A stretch of 64,000 nt of DNA from Paenibacillus sp. JCM 10914 (lineage in GTDB: Bacteria > Bacillota > Bacilli > Paenibacillales > Paenibacillaceae). The notes under the pieces were generated by a model that was given only the letters and a program-made list of their open reading frames with translations, ran no database searches and was not told the DNA's origin. Where the stretch lies: the NCBI RefSeq assembly GCF_001315105.1, contig NZ_BAZR01000002.1, positions 400,232 to 464,231 of the forward strand. Reading direction: 5' to 3'. Made by a program: the position numbers and the translations under genes. This document shows positions 59,405 to 64,000 of the stretch, in pieces. Each line of letters starts with the position of its first letter. The stretch's first letter is position 1.

Positions 59405-60646
59405 ATGAGATCCATACATGAGCCGAAAATTTTAATATTAACCGGAAGTCTGGGAGAAGGTCATAACCAGGCCTCGAAAGCCATTGTGGAGTCAGCCAAG
59501 AGAAACTACCCTCATATGAAAGTTAAGGTTATTGATTACATGGAACTGACTCATCCAAAACTGCACGTGGCGGGGCAATTCTTCTTCGTTCAATGGATGA
59601 AGCATTTTCCAACGATGTACGGCTATCTGTTTCAAAAAACACGAGATGAAAATACGCTGATCCATATGCTCAAGCGCTTAGGTTCGTTTAGTCTTCATAA
59701 GCTGGGCACGATGATTGAGGAAGAGGATCCTTCGATCGTGGTCAGTACGTTTCCTCCCGCCGCCGCAGGAATGTCTATGTTGAAAGCGATGGGGTATACA
59801 GACATTCCTACAGCGACAGTCATTACGGATCATACAGACCATAGCTACTGGGTACATTCGCATACGGATCACTATATGGTTGGATCGGATGTGGTTCAGA
59901 CCGCTTTGCTACGGAAAGGAATATCGAATCAGCATATCTCCGTTACCGGTATTCCGGTCAATCCGATTTTTAGTCAGCCCGTCGATCGAGATCAATTACG
60001 TACTTATTATGGATTGCAACCGTCTGAGCAGGTCATTTTAATTATGGGTGGCGGCGAGGGAATGATCGACAGAGAGATTACAGAACTGATCAAGGATCGG
60101 AATTATCCAAGTCATATAAGATTTATGATCATCTGCGGTCGTAATATCAAATTGTATCAATCGCTTCAAGATGAATTGGCTGGGCTTACTCAAGTTACGG
60201 TCATGGGATATATCGATCGAATGCATGAGTTAATGGGAATCGCGGAGCTTATCATAACCAAGCCTGGCGGATTAACCATATCCGAAGCGTTAACGATGGA
60301 GCGACCGATGCTATTGTTCAAACCGTTGCTTGGTCAGGAGCAGGATAATGCCGATTATTTGGTTGGCATTGGCGTAGCGAAACAGGCGCTGTCCGGGGAA
60401 CTTCAGGAGCAATTACTCAGGCTTCTATCTAATCCAATGCAATTGGAAGCGATGAAGAGAAACGCTGCCCGTTCTACGCATAAAAATTCCGCTTTAGCGG
60501 TAATATCCAGACTGGTGGATATTCAACAGCGGTATCGTACACCACGTGAACGTTATGAGGAAGCATTTAAGTTAACCTATGAACCGATGCCTAGTGAGTT
60601 ACTGGCCAATGAATATGTTAGCCATCATTATGATGGCTTTCGGTAA
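59405..60646 (+). CDS. Diacylglycerol glucosyltransferase-like (UgtP / MGDG synthase family)
   Basis: A 413-residue GT28-type enzyme: N-terminal MGDG_synth domain (ILILTGSLGEGHNQASKAI, IVVSTFPPAAAGMSM, ATVITDHTDHSYWVH) and C-terminal GT domain (ILIMGGGEGMIDREI, TVMGYIDRMHELMGIAELIITKPGGLTISEAL with the UDP-sugar site). UgtP-like enzymes add glucose to diacylglycerol. No membrane helix, so it should bind the inner leaflet. AAGGAGTAA before ATG 59405. Flanked by two DedA genes, 54 and 19 bases away. Confidence 0.88.
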   Translation: MRSIHEPKILILTGSLGEGHNQASKAIVESAKRNYPHMKVKVIDYMELTHPKLHVAGQFFFVQWMKHFPTMYGYLFQKTRDENTLIHMLKRLGSFSLHKLGTMIEEEDPSIVVSTFPPAAAGMSMLKAMGYTDIPTATVITDHTDHSYWVHSHTDHYMVGSDVVQTALLRKGISNQHISVTGIPVNPIFSQPVDRDQLRTYYGLQPSEQVILIMGGGEGMIDREITELIKDRNYPSHIRFMIICGRNIKLYQSLQDELAGLTQVTVMGYIDRMHELMGIAELIITKPGGLTISEALTMERPMLLFKPLLGQEQDNADYLVGIGVAKQALSGELQEQLLRLLSNPMQLEAMKRNAARSTHKNSALAVISRLVDIQQRYRTPRERYEEAFKLTYEPMPSELLANEYVSHHYDGFR

Positions 60647-60665
60647 AAAATAAAGGAGTAGCACC

Positions 60666-61301
60666 ATGAATTTATTGGAATGGATAGAGCGCATGTTTGA
60701 GCAATATGGCTATCTGGTGTTACTAATAGGATTGCCGCTTGATTTCATTGCGCTCCCGATCCCACCGGGCAATAGTACGTTGACATATACAGGTTTCCTC
60801 ACCTATAAAGGTATCCTTGAGATCATTCCGGCGGTGGGGTCGGCTTTTATCGGTGCTGCACTAGGACTGACCATCACATATATGTTAGGATTTAAATTCG
60901 GTATGCCACTCATTGAGCGATATGGGAAATGGTTATTCATTAAACCTTCTCTTGTGGAGAAGACACAGAAGTATTACGAGAAGTATGGCAACAAGCTGCT
61001 GGTGATTTGTTTTTTCATACCTGGGGTGAGGCAGTTTATTGGATATTTTCTCGGGATGATTCGTGTGCCATATCGAATGATATGGATCTACGGCTATGTT
61101 GGTGTTGCTTCATGGATTATAGGATTTTTCAGCATTGGCTTTATTTTCGGTGATCAGTGGCAGTATATGCTGAATATGGTGGAGCATTATTTGAAGGTTA
61201 TTCTCATCTGTTTTGTTTGCTCCTTCGCTATTCTTCTTGTTTGGAATCGAGTCAGACGCCATAAGGTGGAGAAGGTTGCTAAAATCACCAAGAAATCATA
61301 G
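60666..61301 (+). CDS. DedA-family (VTT domain) membrane protein, second copy
   Basis: A 211-residue protein: LDFIALPIPPGNSTLTYTGFLTYKG, FIGAALGLTITYMLGFKFGMPLIERYG, NKLLVICFFIPGVRQFIGYFLGMIRVPYRMIWIYG (typical DedA F-x-P-G-x-R motif) and a basic tail. This copy is closer to classical DedA than the one at 58724. AAGGAGTAGC before the ATG. Confidence 0.92.
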   Translation: MNLLEWIERMFEQYGYLVLLIGLPLDFIALPIPPGNSTLTYTGFLTYKGILEIIPAVGSAFIGAALGLTITYMLGFKFGMPLIERYGKWLFIKPSLVEKTQKYYEKYGNKLLVICFFIPGVRQFIGYFLGMIRVPYRMIWIYGYVGVASWIIGFFSIGFIFGDQWQYMLNMVEHYLKVILICFVCSFAILLVWNRVRRHKVEKVAKITKKS

Positions 61302-61331
61302 CCCTGTTGGGAGAGAAGGAGACGGACAAGT

Positions 61332-61691
61332 ATGATCATACCGTTGTTTCGCATATTTGATGAGCAGAAAGCCAGGGAGTTTTATATGGATTACTTGGAC
61401 TTCAAGCTGGATTGGGAACATCGATTCGATGATCTGGCCCCGTTATATATGCAAGTCTCATGGGGTGACCTTCGCATTCATTTAACAGAACATCATGGAG
61501 ATTGTTCGCCAGGTGCCGCAATTCGTGTGCTTTTAGAGGATATTGAGCAATATCATGCGAAGTTAATGCAGAAGAATTATCGTTATGCTAGACCGGGCAT
61601 TGAAGTAGCTCCATGGAATACAAAAGAACTGAGTGTTATCGATCCATTCGGTAATAAAATCGTATTTTATGAAGAGTCTGATCCGGTATGA
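61332..61691 (+). CDS. Glyoxalase/bleomycin-resistance (VOC) family protein
   Basis: A 119-residue one-domain VOC protein: PLFRIFDEQKAREFYMDYLDFKLDWEH, LRIHLTEHHGDCSPGAAIRVLLEDIEQYHAKL and LSVIDPFGNKIVFYEES. The size and pattern are those of bleomycin-binding (Ble-like) proteins. It may bind a glycopeptide or another hydrophobic ligand as a dimer. AGAAGGAG before the ATG. Confidence 0.88.
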   Translation: MIIPLFRIFDEQKAREFYMDYLDFKLDWEHRFDDLAPLYMQVSWGDLRIHLTEHHGDCSPGAAIRVLLEDIEQYHAKLMQKNYRYARPGIEVAPWNTKELSVIDPFGNKIVFYEESDPV

Positions 61692-61773
61692 AGATGCTGG
61701 TTTTCCCGAAGTGTATGGATTGTCCAGCAGTATGCCATTGATTCAGAAATTATCAAAAGAGTTTCGATTATAG

Positions 61774-61806
61774 GACTCCGCGGTATATTGCCGGGAGTTT
61801 TTTTGT
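61774..61806 (+). terminator. Terminator of the DedA operon
   Basis: GGACTCCGCGG faces CCGGGAGT, followed by seven T. Confidence 0.8.
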
Positions 61807-61894
61807 GTTTATTTATCGTAAAGTCACTTCAATTAATCAAGGGTAGGCGTTGTTTCTCATATACTAATGAAGCTGAGTCGATTAGTGGAGGTGA

Positions 61895-64000
<2,106 letters not shown>

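Overview
The window looks like chromosome of a Paenibacillus-like Firmicute. The supporting signs are strong GGAGG-type ribosome sites, frequent GTG and TTG starts, lipoprotein boxes, B. subtilis-style alkA/adaA/adaB DNA repair genes, DUF3221 and DUF4362 lipoproteins, and a large spore-type collagen-like protein. No tRNA, rRNA, insertion sequence, phage gene or CRISPR array is visible.

Layout. (1) 1-8.2 kb: the 3' end of an F1 ATPase beta-like gene, two secreted small proteins, a divergent alkylation-repair locus (alkA against adaA-ogt-2OG oxygenase, then a radical SAM gene), a decayed second copy of the radical SAM gene, a DUF2268 protease-like gene and an overlapping MerR/TipAS regulator. 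(2) 8.6-13.7 kb: an AT-rich accessory island of eight one-ORF units, all on the + strand, separated by GC-rich imperfect palindromes in one orientation. The ends of each unit are complementary to each other, as in integron gene cassettes, but no integrase is present and the core site is not the classical one. This is the main candidate for an undescribed system. Its cargo includes a CDI-immunity-like protein, two acetyltransferases and a 31-residue type I toxin-like peptide. (3) 14-26 kb: a Crp/Fnr-type gene convergent with hmp, whose promoter carries a Crp/Fnr-like site at -41.5; a decayed purple acid phosphatase; AlaX editing protein; and a ferrochelatase-like/FecCD-type ABC importer operon behind two MntR-like boxes. 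(4) 26-58 kb: a long run of small, mostly single-gene units on the + strand: many GNAT acetyltransferases (one AAC(6')-like), P-loop kinases, APH, GrpB, NUDIX, HAD, DinB and beta-lactamase-fold proteins, VanZ and gene remnants. It also holds a MauE/MauD/12-cysteine protein cassette (50.8-53.1 kb). (5) 58.7-64 kb: a DedA / diacylglycerol-glucosyltransferase-like / DedA / VOC operon and the first 2.1 kb of a collagen-like surface protein that runs off the window.

About fifteen genes otherwise intact in sequence carry a single frame break, and one carries a nonsense codon. This is too many for normal gene decay on a chromosome, so part of it may be sequence error. Genes with such breaks are typed as pseudogenes here, with the break position given.
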